Assembly: GCF_014451325.2 (NCBI RefSeq)
Contig: NZ_JACSCH020000003.1
Coordinates: 310,001-374,000, forward strand
DNA: 64,000 bases
Direction: 5' to 3'
From: Streptomyces sp. CB02980
GTDB taxonomy: Bacteria; Actinomycetota; Actinomycetes; Streptomycetales; Streptomycetaceae
Numbering within the stretch: position 1 is the stretch's first letter; the number at the start of each line of letters is the position of its first letter. Position numbers and translations under genes: made by a program. Below the pieces are notes generated by a model. That model worked only from the letters and a program-made list of their open reading frames with translations, did no database searches and had not been told where the DNA came from. Shown here in pieces: positions 51,718-60,408 of the stretch.

Positions 51718-53289
51718 ATGGCGGGCATGGCGGAGCTCTTGATCGGATCATCGGACTACTCCTCCCGGCGGGTGAGCCGCGGGAGTCGAGGGAGCAGTGG
51801 GCTCCTGGTGACGCTGCTCGTCCTTCCCTGCCTCGTCCTGCCCGCGACCGTCGCCAGGGCCGGTGGGGTCGGGAACGGGGCCTTACGGGTCACCGTGACC
51901 GTGAACGGGCGGGGCGACAGCGGCGCCCGGCCGCCCGCCCTGCGCGTCGGCCGGCCGGTCGTGAAGCGGTACCGGCTGGTCAACCGGGGCGAGGCGCACC
52001 TGTACGGGGTCCGGGTCACCGACCCCGGGGTGCCCCACGGAACCGTCGTACGGTGCCCCGACCGCCCCCTTCCCGCGCTCGGGGAGCTGGAGTGCGTCGC
52101 CAGGTTCCAGGCCGCTTCCGGCGTGCACCGGGGGACCGTCCGCGCCCAGGGCTCCGTCCCCTCCCTCGGGCGGCTGCTCACCGCGACCGCCCGCACCGGG
52201 TACACCGGGATCACCGGGGACCTCCGCCTCACCGAACAGGTCGCCGTCGGGCCCGTCGGCCGCCGCTCCGCAGCTCCGGGGCTGCGCGCACTCGCCGTCA
52301 CGCACCCCGCCACCCTCACGTACACCGTGACCAACCACGGCAACCGGCCCCTCCACGCCGTCCGCGTCGAGGACACCGCCCTCGGCCTGCGCGCCGGCGC
52401 CGTGGACTGCGCCGGGCGGCCCGGGACCGTGCCGCTGCTCGCCCCCGGCGCCTCCGCCCGCTGTACGGCCACCGTGCGGCGGCCCCCCGGCACCCATCGG
52501 AGTACGGGGCTCGCCTCCGGCAGCGACCGGGTGACCACGTACGGGCCCGGGGGCGAGCGGGTGCCCGCGCCGACGCTCGTCGGGCGGTCGGCGGCCGTCT
52601 TCACGCTGAGGGGGAACGCCGCTGCGGCCGGGACGCCGGGGCCGCCGGGTAGGCCTGCGGGACCCGGTCGGGGGAGCGGCGCGGCGACGCGGGGGCCCGG
52701 CGGGCCGGGTGCACCGGCCGGATCGGGTGGATCGGATGGATCGGGTGGATCGGGTGGGCCGAGTGGACCGGGTAGGCCGGGTGCCCTTGCGGCTGGTGCG
52801 GCTGATGTGGCTGGTGGGGGTCGTGCGCCTGCGCCTGGGGCCGGTGGGGCTCCTGGGGGCGCGGTTCCGCTTCCAGGCACCCCAGGCGCCCCAGGCGCTC
52901 CAGTGGCCCCAGCAGCCGCAGGCGCCCCAGGGGCCGCCGGGGCCGCCGGTGGCGCCGTCGTGGAAGCCGGTGCCGAAGCCGGTGCCGGGGCCGCCGCCGT
53001 GGCCCCCGACGGCGCGCTCCCCGGCGCCTTGCCCCCCACGGCCGTACCCCCGGCCCGGCCCCTCGGCCCGACGGCCGCCTCCGGCACCGCCGACGCCCCC
53101 ACGACCGGCGTCGGGAACCCCGACACCCCCGCCGCCCGGCGCGCCGCCCTCCTCGACGACGAAGGGTTCCTCGGGCGGGTGCGGCGGCGGGGGCGTGAGG
53201 CGAGTGAGTTCGGGGTGGTGGCGATGTTGCTGCTGCTCCTGATCCCGGGCGCCGTCGCGGCCGCCCTTCTCGGCAACCGGAGAAGCTGA
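51718..53289 (+). CDS. Secreted Gly/Pro/Ala-rich cell-surface protein with C-terminal membrane anchor
   Basis: 523 residues from ATG 51718; ATG 51727 and GTG 51772 are alternatives, the last giving a compact signal peptide (SSGLLVTLLVLPCLVLPATVARA region). Two DUF11-like Ig-fold repeats follow (RYRLVNRGEAHLYGVRVTDP, TYTVTNHGNRPLHAVRVEDT), each with paired Cys. Then come about 200 residues of Gly/Pro/Ala low complexity, a short acidic segment, and a C-terminal hydrophobic helix ending GNRRS. It looks like a wall-spanning protein anchored by the C-terminal helix, without an LPXTG signal. The next gene begins two bases later, indicating an operon. Confidence 0.75.
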   Translation: MAGMAELLIGSSDYSSRRVSRGSRGSSGLLVTLLVLPCLVLPATVARAGGVGNGALRVTVTVNGRGDSGARPPALRVGRPVVKRYRLVNRGEAHLYGVRVTDPGVPHGTVVRCPDRPLPALGELECVARFQAASGVHRGTVRAQGSVPSLGRLLTATARTGYTGITGDLRLTEQVAVGPVGRRSAAPGLRALAVTHPATLTYTVTNHGNRPLHAVRVEDTALGLRAGAVDCAGRPGTVPLLAPGASARCTATVRRPPGTHRSTGLASGSDRVTTYGPGGERVPAPTLVGRSAAVFTLRGNAAAAGTPGPPGRPAGPGRGSGAATRGPGGPGAPAGSGGSDGSGGSGGPSGPGRPGALAAGAADVAGGGRAPAPGAGGAPGGAVPLPGTPGAPGAPVAPAAAGAPGAAGAAGGAVVEAGAEAGAGAAAVAPDGALPGALPPTAVPPARPLGPTAASGTADAPTTGVGNPDTPAARRAALLDDEGFLGRVRRRGREASEFGVVAMLLLLLIPGAVAAALLGNRRS

Positions 53290-53291
53290 CC

Positions 53292-54041
53292 GTGGCCCTG
53301 TTCGAGACGCTCGTCGTCGTCCTCGGCGTCGCGTTCGTCGCCGCCCTCGCCGTCGTCGCCAAGACCCGGCTCTTCCCCGTCGGCGACGACGAGGAGCCCC
53401 GGGAGGACGTCGCCGAGTACATCGCCATGATGGTCTCGGTGCTCTACGCCGTCGTCCTCGGCCTCTGCCTGGTCTCGGTCTGGGAGACCCGGTCCTCCGC
53501 CGCCGACCACGTACAGGTCGAGGCGAGTGCCCTGCACCAGACGTACCTGCTCGCCGACGCCCTCCCCGCCGACCGGCGCCGGCCGGTGCGCGACGCGGCC
53601 CGGACGTACGCCGATCACGTCGTCGACGTCGAATGGCCGGAGATGGCGGCCCGCCGGCCGCTCGACCCGAGCGGCTGGCAGCTGCTCGAACAGCTGCGGC
53701 AGGCCGGCGAGGTGAGCGACTCCGCGAAGGTGCCCCAGCAGATCGCCGCCCAGGAGGTGCTCGCCCAGCTCGGCTACATCGACGACGCGCGGCGCGGCCG
53801 GGAGGCGGCGGCGCAGGAGCGGCTCTCCCCCGTGCTGTGGACGGGGCTGCTGATCGGCGGCGCGCTGACGCTGGCGTTCATGTTCCTCTTCGGGATCAAG
53901 AGGAGTACGACGCATGTGGTGATGGTGATGGGGCTCTCCGGGTTCATCGCCTTCACGGTGCTGCTGATCCATCAGCTCAACTCGCCGTTCGGCGAGATGC
54001 TGGGGGCGACCCCGGACGCCTTCACCCGGTATTTCGGCTGA
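53292..54041 (+). CDS. DUF4239 (bestrophin-like) membrane protein
   Basis: 249 residues from a GTG two bases after the previous stop. Two N-terminal and two C-terminal membrane helices flank a helical domain with AADHVQVEASALHQTYLLAD and YADHVVDVEWPEM, typical of DUF4239. The family is distantly linked to bestrophin channels and its role in bacteria is unknown. Tight coupling to the surface-protein gene suggests a shared envelope function. Confidence 0.85.
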   Translation: MALFETLVVVLGVAFVAALAVVAKTRLFPVGDDEEPREDVAEYIAMMVSVLYAVVLGLCLVSVWETRSSAADHVQVEASALHQTYLLADALPADRRRPVRDAARTYADHVVDVEWPEMAARRPLDPSGWQLLEQLRQAGEVSDSAKVPQQIAAQEVLAQLGYIDDARRGREAAAQERLSPVLWTGLLIGGALTLAFMFLFGIKRSTTHVVMVMGLSGFIAFTVLLIHQLNSPFGEMLGATPDAFTRYFG

Positions 54042-54085
54042 CGATCAGGGTGAGAGACGCCTGCCGTACGGGCAGGCATAGCGGC

Positions 54086-54577
54086 GTGAAATATCTCGTA
54101 CGGGACAAGATCTTCGCGATCGGCGACGACTACTGGATCGAGGACGAGCAGGGCCGCCACGCCTTTCTCGTCGACGGCAAGGCCCTGCGCCTGCGCGACA
54201 CCCTGGAGCTGAAGGACCCCGACGGGCAGATCCTGATCACCCTGCGGCAGAAGATGTTCAGCCTGCGGGACACGATGACGATCGAGCGCGACGAGCGGCC
54301 GCTCGCGACCGTCCGCCGCAAACGGCTCTCGCTGCTGCGCAACCACTACCGGGTGACGCTGGTCGAGGGCACGGAACTCGACGTCAGCGGGCGGATTCTG
54401 GACCGGGAGTTCACCGTCGAGTACGAGGGTGAACTCCTGGCCCACATCTCCCGGCGGTGGTTCCACGTCCGCGAGACGTACGCGGTGAACGTGGTCCGCG
54501 AGGACACGGACGCCGCGCTGCTCGTCGCGGTCGCGGTGTGCGTGATCCGGATGGCCGAGCGGGAGCGGGAGGACTGA
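54086..54577 (+). CDS. LURP-one-related (LOR) protein
   Basis: 163 residues from GTG 54086, an almost complete beta-barrel with central helix typical of the LOR/Tubby-like fold: KYLVRDKIFAIGDDYWIED, LRDTLELKDPDGQILITLRQK, SLRDTMTIERDERP, EYEGELLAHISRRWFHVRET and a C-terminal hydrophobic helix LLVAVAVCVIRM. LOR proteins may bind membranes or lipids; no defined function. 44 bases after DUF4239. Confidence 0.9.
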   Translation: MKYLVRDKIFAIGDDYWIEDEQGRHAFLVDGKALRLRDTLELKDPDGQILITLRQKMFSLRDTMTIERDERPLATVRRKRLSLLRNHYRVTLVEGTELDVSGRILDREFTVEYEGELLAHISRRWFHVRETYAVNVVREDTDAALLVAVAVCVIRMAERERED

Positions 54578-54589
54578 CGCGGCGGATGC

Positions 54590-55945
54590 CTAGACGGCCT
54601 TCTCCAGCGCCTTCTCCAGCGCCTGCTCCAGGTCCGCCCACAGGTCCTCGACGTGCTCGATGCCGATCGAGATCCTGACCGTGCCGGGGCCGATCCCCGC
54701 CGCTTCCAGGGCCGTCGCGTCGAGCTGGTGGTGGGAGGTGGAGGCCGGGTGCATCACCAGGGTCTTCACATCGCCGAGAGAGACGCTGAGGGAGGCCAGC
54801 CGGACCGCCTCGACGAAGGTGCGGCCCGCCTCCCGGCCGCCCGCCAGGTCCACCGAGATCACGCCGCCTCCCCCGGCGGGCAGCAGGCGCACGGCGATCG
54901 CCCGGTCCGGGTGGTCGGCGAGGGCGGGGTGGCGTACGGCCGCCACCGCCGGGTGGGCGGCGAGCCGGGCCGCCAGGTCGGCGGCGCTCGCGCACTGGCG
55001 CTCCATGCGCAGGGAGAGGGTCTGCATGCCGCGCAGGGTGAGCCAGGCGGCGAACGGGTCGGTGGACGCGCCCTGTTCGACCGCGTGGTGCCGGATCCGC
55101 CCGTACAGCTCGGCGTCCTTGAAGACGGCGATCCCGCCGAGGACGTCGGCGTGCCCGGACAGGTACTTGGTCGCGGAGTGGATGACGATGTCGGCGCCGT
55201 GGTCGAGCGGCCGGAAGAGGAGCGGCGAGGCGAAGGTGTTGTCGACGGCGACCGGGACCCCGGCCTCGGCGGCGACGGCGGCGAGCGCGGGCACGTCGGA
55301 GACCCGGGTGGTCGGGTTGGCGATGGTCTCCAGGTAGAGCAGCCGGGTCTCGGGGCGCAGCGCCGCCCGGACCTCCTCCGGGTCGGTGCCGGAGACGTAC
55401 GTGACGTCGACCCCCCAGCGGGTGGCGAGGCCGGTGAGGACCGCGTACGTGCCGCCGTAGAGGCAGGTCTGGGCGATGACATGGCCGCCGCTGCCCAGCA
55501 GGCCGAGGAGGACGGCGTTCACCGCACCCATGCCCGAGGCGAAGGAGACGCCGGCGGTGCCGCCTTCGAGGCGGGCGACGGCGTCCTCGAGGGTGCGGAC
55601 GGTGGGGTTGCCGTGCCGGCTGTAGAGGAAGGCCTCCGTGGAGGTGAAGGCGGTGGCGAGGGCGTCGGCCGATTCGAAGGCGAAGACATGGCCCTGGTGG
55701 AGCGGGACGCCGAGGGGCCGGCTTCCGGTGATCTCCACGTGCGGCGGGTGGACGGCGAGGGTCTCGGGGCGCGGAGACGGCGAGGAGGAGGCCGCGGACG
55801 AGGCCGCGGGCGAGGCGGTGGGGGACGTGGGGGAGGCGGCGGACGAGGCCGCGGGGGACGTGGCGGAGACGGCGGACGAGGCCGCGGGGGACGTGGCGGA
55901 GACGGCGGGCGGGGCGGACACGGCGGACGTGGAGTCGGTGCTCAT
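54590..55945 (-). CDS. Trans-sulfuration/Cys-Met metabolism PLP enzyme
   Basis: 451 residues. Fold-type I PLP enzyme of the cystathionine gamma-synthase / methionine gamma-lyase group: YSRHGNPTVRTLE, ETIANPTTRVSD, PLP-Lys260 in HSATKYLSGH. The first ~58 residues are an Ala/Ser/Pro/Thr low-complexity extension encoded partly by a 33-bp tandem repeat and not part of the fold. Which reaction it performs cannot be decided by eye. Divergent from a MocR regulator that probably controls it, with an inverted repeat between them. Confidence 0.9.
   Translation of the reverse strand: MSTDSTSAVSAPPAVSATSPAASSAVSATSPAASSAASPTSPTASPAASSAASSSPSPRPETLAVHPPHVEITGSRPLGVPLHQGHVFAFESADALATAFTSTEAFLYSRHGNPTVRTLEDAVARLEGGTAGVSFASGMGAVNAVLLGLLGSGGHVIAQTCLYGGTYAVLTGLATRWGVDVTYVSGTDPEEVRAALRPETRLLYLETIANPTTRVSDVPALAAVAAEAGVPVAVDNTFASPLLFRPLDHGADIVIHSATKYLSGHADVLGGIAVFKDAELYGRIRHHAVEQGASTDPFAAWLTLRGMQTLSLRMERQCASAADLAARLAAHPAVAAVRHPALADHPDRAIAVRLLPAGGGGVISVDLAGGREAGRTFVEAVRLASLSVSLGDVKTLVMHPASTSHHQLDATALEAAGIGPGTVRISIGIEHVEDLWADLEQALEKALEKAV
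55842..55907 (-). repeat. 33-bp tandem repeat in the N-terminal extension
   Basis: Two copies (55842-55874, 55875-55907), nearly identical, encoding 11-residue Ala/Ser/Thr/Pro units at the enzyme's N-terminus; degenerate copies continue to about 55790. Confidence 0.8.
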
Positions 55946-55983
55946 GAACTCAGTCTGTGGACAGGGCGTTTGCCTTCCCAGGT

Positions 55984-56020
55984 CCAATCCCGGCAGATTG
56001 GTTCGGCCATGAAGCCAATC
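55984..56020. promoter_or_regulatory. CCAATC repeats in the PLP enzyme/MocR divergent promoter
   Basis: Inverted repeat CCAATC (55984) - 6 bases - GATTGG (55996-56001), with a third CCAATC at 56015-56020 inside the mocR start region, 31 bases from the first. Candidate MocR operator in a 63-base spacer. Confidence 0.55.
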
Positions 56021-57613
56021 GGTCACTCCCCTGATCCCGACGACCTCGTCTCGCGGCTCGGTCGCTGGTCCGCCGGCCGCGGGCCCCTCTACCTGCTGCT
56101 CGCGGCCCGGCTGCGCCGCCTCGTCGACGAGGGCGCGCTGCCCCCGGGCACCCTCCTGCCGCCCGACCGGCGGCTCGCGAAGGCCCTGGCCGTGGGCCGT
56201 ACGACGGTGGTCGCGGCGTACGACACCCTGCGCCAGGAGGGGCGGCTCGTACGACGGCAGGGCAGCGGGACCCGGGTCGCGCGGGCCGCGCTCGCGCCGG
56301 AGGCACCCCGGGCGGGGGACGCGCCCCGCGTGACGGAGACGTCCAACCCGCTGTTCCTGCACCTCCTGGAGGCGCCGGACGACGTCATCCTGCTGAGCTG
56401 CGCCGCCCCCGTGGAGCCGCCGCCCGAGCTGGCGGAGGCGTACCGCTCGCTCGTCCTGCCGGGCGGGGACCTCGGCTACCACCCGGCCGGTCTCGGCGTA
56501 CTGCGGGCGGCGGTGGCCGCGCGGTACGCGGAGCGGGGCGTGCCGACCGGGCCCGGGCAGATCCTGGTCACCACCGGTGCGCAGCAGGGGCTTTCGCTGC
56601 TCGCCCGGCTGCTGTTGGCGCCGGGGGACGGGGTGCTGGTGGAGGCGCCGACGTATCCGGGGGCTCTCGACCTGTTCCGGGAGGCCGCGGCCGTGCCGCT
56701 GCCGGTGGCGGTCGGACCCGACGGGCTCGACGTGGCGGAGGCGGTGCGGGTGATGGAACGCCACCGTCCCGCCCTGGCCTATGTGGTGGCCCGCTTCCAG
56801 AACCCCACGGGCACGGTGCTCCCGCCGCTCGCCGGGCGCCGGCTCGTGGAGGCGGCGAACGCGCTGGGGGTGCCGCTCGTGGACGACGAGGTGCTGGGCG
56901 ACCTGGCGTTCGGCACGGCGCGGGAAGCGCGGCCCCTCTCCGCGTACGGCGAGGTGATCGCGGTCGGTTCGCTCAGCAAAGTCGTGTGGGGCGGGCTGCG
57001 GATCGGCTGGGTGCGCGGCCCGGCACCGCTGATCGCCCGCCTCGCCCGGCTGAAGGCCCTGCACGACCTGGGCTGCGACGTGCCGTCCCAGCTGGTCGCG
57101 GCGCGTCTCCTCGCCGACTTCGCGCCCGTACGGGCCGCCCGGCTGCACACCCTCCGCGCGGGTCACACCCATCTGCGGGCCGAGCTCGCCCGGCTGCTCC
57201 CGTCCTGGTCCTGCGCCCCGGCGACCGGCGGCCAGACCCTCTGGGTGCGGCTCCCGCACGGCGACGGCGTCTCCTTCGCCCAGGTCGCCCTCCGGCACGG
57301 GGTGGCCGTCCTGCCGGGTGCGACCACCGACGCCCTCGGCGGCAGCGTCCGGCACCTGCGGCTGCACTTCCTGCTGCCGCCGGAGGTGCTCACGGAGGCG
57401 GTGCGGAGACTGGCGGCGGCCTGGGCGGAGTACGCGCCGGCCCCGAGAGCGGAGCCGGACGCGGAACGGGGCGGGGAGCCGGCCCCGAGAGCGGAGCCGG
57501 ACGCGGAACGGGGCGGGGAGCCGGACGACGGACCGGGCGCGCAGAGGGGCGTGGACACGGGCGCGGATACGAGGGCGAAACCGGGCACTTCACTCCAGGG
57601 CATCACACTCTGA
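56009..57613 (+). CDS. MocR-type regulator (GntR HTH + aminotransferase-like domain)
   Basis: 534 residues: GntR winged helix (about 22-92, LPPDRRLAKALAVGRTTV) and an aminotransferase-like domain with RFQNPTGTVLPP and PLP-Lys324 in GSLSKVVWGG. The last ~65 residues are an Arg/Glu/Pro/Gly tail containing a perfect 14-residue tandem duplication (PRAEPDAERGGEPA). It probably senses an amino acid through PLP and regulates the adjacent trans-sulfuration enzyme and itself. ATG 56009 has no clear Shine-Dalgarno. Not closely similar to the MocR gene at 4566. Confidence 0.88.
   Translation: MKPIGHSPDPDDLVSRLGRWSAGRGPLYLLLAARLRRLVDEGALPPGTLLPPDRRLAKALAVGRTTVVAAYDTLRQEGRLVRRQGSGTRVARAALAPEAPRAGDAPRVTETSNPLFLHLLEAPDDVILLSCAAPVEPPPELAEAYRSLVLPGGDLGYHPAGLGVLRAAVAARYAERGVPTGPGQILVTTGAQQGLSLLARLLLAPGDGVLVEAPTYPGALDLFREAAAVPLPVAVGPDGLDVAEAVRVMERHRPALAYVVARFQNPTGTVLPPLAGRRLVEAANALGVPLVDDEVLGDLAFGTAREARPLSAYGEVIAVGSLSKVVWGGLRIGWVRGPAPLIARLARLKALHDLGCDVPSQLVAARLLADFAPVRAARLHTLRAGHTHLRAELARLLPSWSCAPATGGQTLWVRLPHGDGVSFAQVALRHGVAVLPGATTDALGGSVRHLRLHFLLPPEVLTEAVRRLAAAWAEYAPAPRAEPDAERGGEPAPRAEPDAERGGEPDDGPGAQRGVDTGADTRAKPGTSLQGITL
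57437..57520 (+). repeat. 42-bp tandem duplication in the mocR C-terminus
   Basis: Two essentially perfect 42-bp copies encoding a 14-residue Pro/Arg/Ala/Glu/Gly unit in the disordered tail. Confidence 0.85.
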
Positions 57614-57714
57614 CCCGACCGGAGCGATCCAGCCTTGCATCCCGGGCTTCACCACGGAAACATACGGTGCACCTGCAAAGTGATGATCATTCTTTTTCAT
57701 GGGGGCGCAGCGGC

Positions 57715-58158
57715 ATGGGTTTTGACGAGGACTGGGCCGGCATACGGTCCGGCGTGACCGAACAGGCCCCCGTCGGAACGCGGTTGAACCAGCTCGACGG
57801 CGGCGGCGGTGGCGGAGGCACGTCCGGTGGGCCGCCCAGTCTCGCTACCGCACCAGCAAAGAAGAAGGCCGCGGCAAACACCATCGAGAACGAGCTGGAA
57901 CCGGACACGGCCAAGGCCGCCAAGGTCGCCGACGCCGCCACGACCGCCGCCGTCGGCGGCTTCGAGGGCTGGGCGACCGCGGCAGGCCTGAAGACGGTCG
58001 AGACCACCTGGGACAACCAGGTGAAGAACCTCATCGCCCGGCTCGCCTCCGAGAAGACCGCCCTGCGCAGCACGGCGCTCACGTTCGGCCAGCGGGAGCT
58101 CGACACCCGTGCCCGTCTCGCCGGGGTCGGGCCGACCTCGCGCATCGAGCAGTACTGA
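57715..58158 (+). CDS. Gly-rich WXG-like partner protein (ESX-like locus B)
   Basis: 147 residues: acidic/Trp N-terminus (DEDWAGIRSG), a run of seven Gly (29-35), an Ala/Lys-rich segment, then the amphipathic C-terminal helix with TW at 98-99 and FGQRE at 124-128. It parallels the 149-residue protein at 40748 in length, order and these landmarks. No signal peptide. The gene begins after a short A/T-rich stretch and stands 14 bases before the large gene at 58173, like a type VII partner pair. Confidence 0.75.
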   Translation: MGFDEDWAGIRSGVTEQAPVGTRLNQLDGGGGGGGTSGGPPSLATAPAKKKAAANTIENELEPDTAKAAKVADAATTAAVGGFEGWATAAGLKTVETTWDNQVKNLIARLASEKTALRSTALTFGQRELDTRARLAGVGPTSRIEQY

Positions 58159-58172
58159 GGGGGCGGACGTAC

Positions 58173-59630
58173 ATGCTGACGTACTCCGAGATCATGACGA
58201 CCGACCTGGGCAAGCTCGCCACCACCGCCGACAAGTGGACCGAGATGGCGGGCGACCTGCACAAGGTGGAGGAGCGCTACCGCGACAGCGTCGAGTCGCT
58301 GACGACCTCCCAGGCCTGGCTGGGCGAGAGCGCGACCGCCGCGCAGACCAACTTCGCGGCCACCCGCTACGAGTACCAGGCCGCGCAGACGCAGGCGAAG
58401 GCCACCGCGACGGTGCTGCGCAACGCCCACGAGCAGTTCACCGAGCTGAAGAAGCAGCTGGAGAGCGCCCGCGCCGACGCCGTCAAGGCCGGGATGAAGG
58501 TGTCCGAGCAGGGCAGGGTCGCCTACGACTACGAGCGGCTCTCGCCGAGCGAGCGCAGCGCCCTGCACCACGACCCGGACGGTGCCAAGAGCGTGCGGGA
58601 GGCCGAGACGGCCTGGACCGAGCACCTCGACGGCTGGGTCAAGGCCTTCGACCTCGCCGACCAGGACCTGAAGAAGGACCTGGAGGCCGTGGTCAAGGAC
58701 GGCTACGGCAACAAGAACGACGCGACCGTCGGCACCGGGTTCAACGGTGACGCCGGGAAGGTCGCCGCGGCCGACGACAAGGCCAAGGACGACCGGATGA
58801 ACCTGGCCTGGCTGAAGATGAAGGACAACGAGACGCTCGACGACTACGTCCAGCGGCTCCAGCGCGACGGCATCGCCAAGCTCACCGGCAACGAGAAACT
58901 GGCCGACCTGGTCGACAAGTTCACCAAGGGCACGATCACCGCCGGCGCCTTCTCCGGCGCCCTGACCGCGATCGGCATCTACTCGTACAAGCTGTCCAAG
59001 GCCGTCCGGCCGCCGTTCGTCCACCCGACCGCGCCCGGCACCTTCCTGTCCAAGCACTTCAACATGCGGCTCGCGGGCGCGGCTCCCGGCAGCCTGCTCA
59101 GCAAGATCCCGCCGGGCCTCGCGACCGCGCTGACCGGCTCTGACGAGGCCGCCATGCTCGGCGGGTTCATGCGCAACAACGCCTTCTTCATGCCGACCGC
59201 CGCCGAGGCCAACCTCCTGAAGGTCGCGCAGAACGGCGGCCTCGCCAACGCCGCCAAGGCGGCCGGCGTGCTGCGCGGCGCCGGTGTCGTCGGAGGCGTC
59301 GCGGCCACCGCGTACGGCATCGCCAACCTCACCACGTACAACTCGGACATGATCAAGGCCGACCCGGCGAAGTTCGCCTCGGACCTCACCGGAACGGCGT
59401 TCAGCGCCTCGATGACGATGCTGACCGTCGCCCCGACCCCGGTCACCCTCGGCCTCGCCGTCGGCACCGGCGTGGCCTACGGAGCCGCGCTGATCTGGGA
59501 CAACCACGAGGCCATCGGGAAGGGTATCGAGCAGGCCGGGGACTGGATCGGCGACAAGGCGTCCGACGTGGGCTCCGGGATCGCGAGCGGAGCGAAGAAG
59601 CTGGGCAGTGCCCTGAACCCCTTCGACTGA
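58173..59630 (+). CDS. Large WXG-domain protein with membrane-active-looking C-terminus (ESX-like locus B)
   Basis: 485 residues. The N-terminal ~115 residues are a helical hairpin with a genuine WXG turn, SQAWLGESATA (Trp49-Gly51), continuing QAAQTQAKATATVLRNAH and LKKQLESARADA; it aligns with the N-terminus of the DUF1023 protein at 41203. A charged helical middle leads to hydrophobic, Gly/Ala-rich segments near 265-285, 365-388 and 410-445, then a Gly/Ser/Lys amphipathic tail (WDNHEAIGKGIEQAGDWIGD, SGIASGAKKLG). This resembles LXG/polymorphic-toxin effectors whose end may insert into membranes. A toxin role is inference only. Confidence 0.78.
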   Translation: MLTYSEIMTTDLGKLATTADKWTEMAGDLHKVEERYRDSVESLTTSQAWLGESATAAQTNFAATRYEYQAAQTQAKATATVLRNAHEQFTELKKQLESARADAVKAGMKVSEQGRVAYDYERLSPSERSALHHDPDGAKSVREAETAWTEHLDGWVKAFDLADQDLKKDLEAVVKDGYGNKNDATVGTGFNGDAGKVAAADDKAKDDRMNLAWLKMKDNETLDDYVQRLQRDGIAKLTGNEKLADLVDKFTKGTITAGAFSGALTAIGIYSYKLSKAVRPPFVHPTAPGTFLSKHFNMRLAGAAPGSLLSKIPPGLATALTGSDEAAMLGGFMRNNAFFMPTAAEANLLKVAQNGGLANAAKAAGVLRGAGVVGGVAATAYGIANLTTYNSDMIKADPAKFASDLTGTAFSASMTMLTVAPTPVTLGLAVGTGVAYGAALIWDNHEAIGKGIEQAGDWIGDKASDVGSGIASGAKKLGSALNPFD

Positions 59631-59679
59631 CCCCGGCCGCGAGACCCCGAGATCCCTGAGACCGAAGAGGAATCCGTTC

Positions 59680-60288
59680 ATGCACACCCAGGTCAGCCCG
59701 TTCGAACTCCAGGCGTGGAAGGAGGGGAACCGGCACAACTACAGCGCGGGCTGGAAGGGGGTCTCGCCGGAGTTCGGCGAGATCACGCTGACGGCGCCCC
59801 TCCCCCGCACCAACCCCGAGACGCTCGTCTCGGAGGTGCGCGGCGGGCTGCTCCCCGTGGCCTCGTTCGAGGCCCGCGGGATGCACGCCGAGGGGCTCAA
59901 GCTGCCGACCCTGAACCGGTCCACGCTGCGGGTCGGCGACCGGATGGTGTACGTCTCGCGGAACCGGTTCGGCGCCACGCTCGACCAGCGCGCCCTGACG
60001 ATGAAGTACGCGGGCGACCAGTACCGGCTCGCGGCCCTCGACAAGAACGCCTACGTCCTGACCCGAGAGCCCGACGACGAGGACCCCGGGGTCAGGATCA
60101 CCGTCCGCGAGTCCGGGCGCGGCAGGAACCGCCGGCTCTCCGTGCGGGTCGAGGGGCGCGCGGAGGGCGGGGACCTGGCCCTCGGCCTGATCTTCGCGGG
60201 CGTCGACCGGTCGACCCTGACCCGGATCGGCGCGGTGAAGGCGGGCATCTCCCGCGTGACCCATTTCTGGACCGAGGCGACGTACTGA
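59680..60288 (+). CDS. Hypothetical protein of ESX-like locus B
   Basis: 202 residues, no signal or membrane helix, mostly beta (LRVGDRMVYVSRNRFGATL, GVRITVRESGRGRNRRLSVR) with an aromatic end (THFWTEATY). Ribosome-binding site AGAGGAA. No family recognised. Position directly after the large WXG protein makes it a candidate immunity protein or secretion accessory. Confidence 0.7.
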   Translation: MHTQVSPFELQAWKEGNRHNYSAGWKGVSPEFGEITLTAPLPRTNPETLVSEVRGGLLPVASFEARGMHAEGLKLPTLNRSTLRVGDRMVYVSRNRFGATLDQRALTMKYAGDQYRLAALDKNAYVLTREPDDEDPGVRITVRESGRGRNRRLSVRVEGRAEGGDLALGLIFAGVDRSTLTRIGAVKAGISRVTHFWTEATY

Positions 60289-60310
60289 TCCCCCGCCCGG
60301 CCCCGTGCGC

Positions 60311-60373
60311 CGTACCCGCCGCACCACGCAGCGTACCCGCCGCACCACGCAGCGCACCCGCCGCACCCGCGCC
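60311..60373. repeat. 21-bp tandem repeat, three copies
   Basis: Units at 60311, 60332 (identical) and 60353 (degenerate), CGTACCCGCCGCACCACGCAG-like (split: CGTACCCGCC plus GCACCACGCAG), filling the spacer before the next gene. Confidence 0.85.
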
Positions 60374-60408
60374 ACACGCCCTACCCGCCCTACCCGAGTG
60401 AGCGACAC

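Noticed and set aside
54653-56008. Plus-strand frame extending the second MocR gene upstream across the PLP enzyme gene
   Set aside because: Low-complexity antisense sequence; the GntR domain starts normally at 56009.
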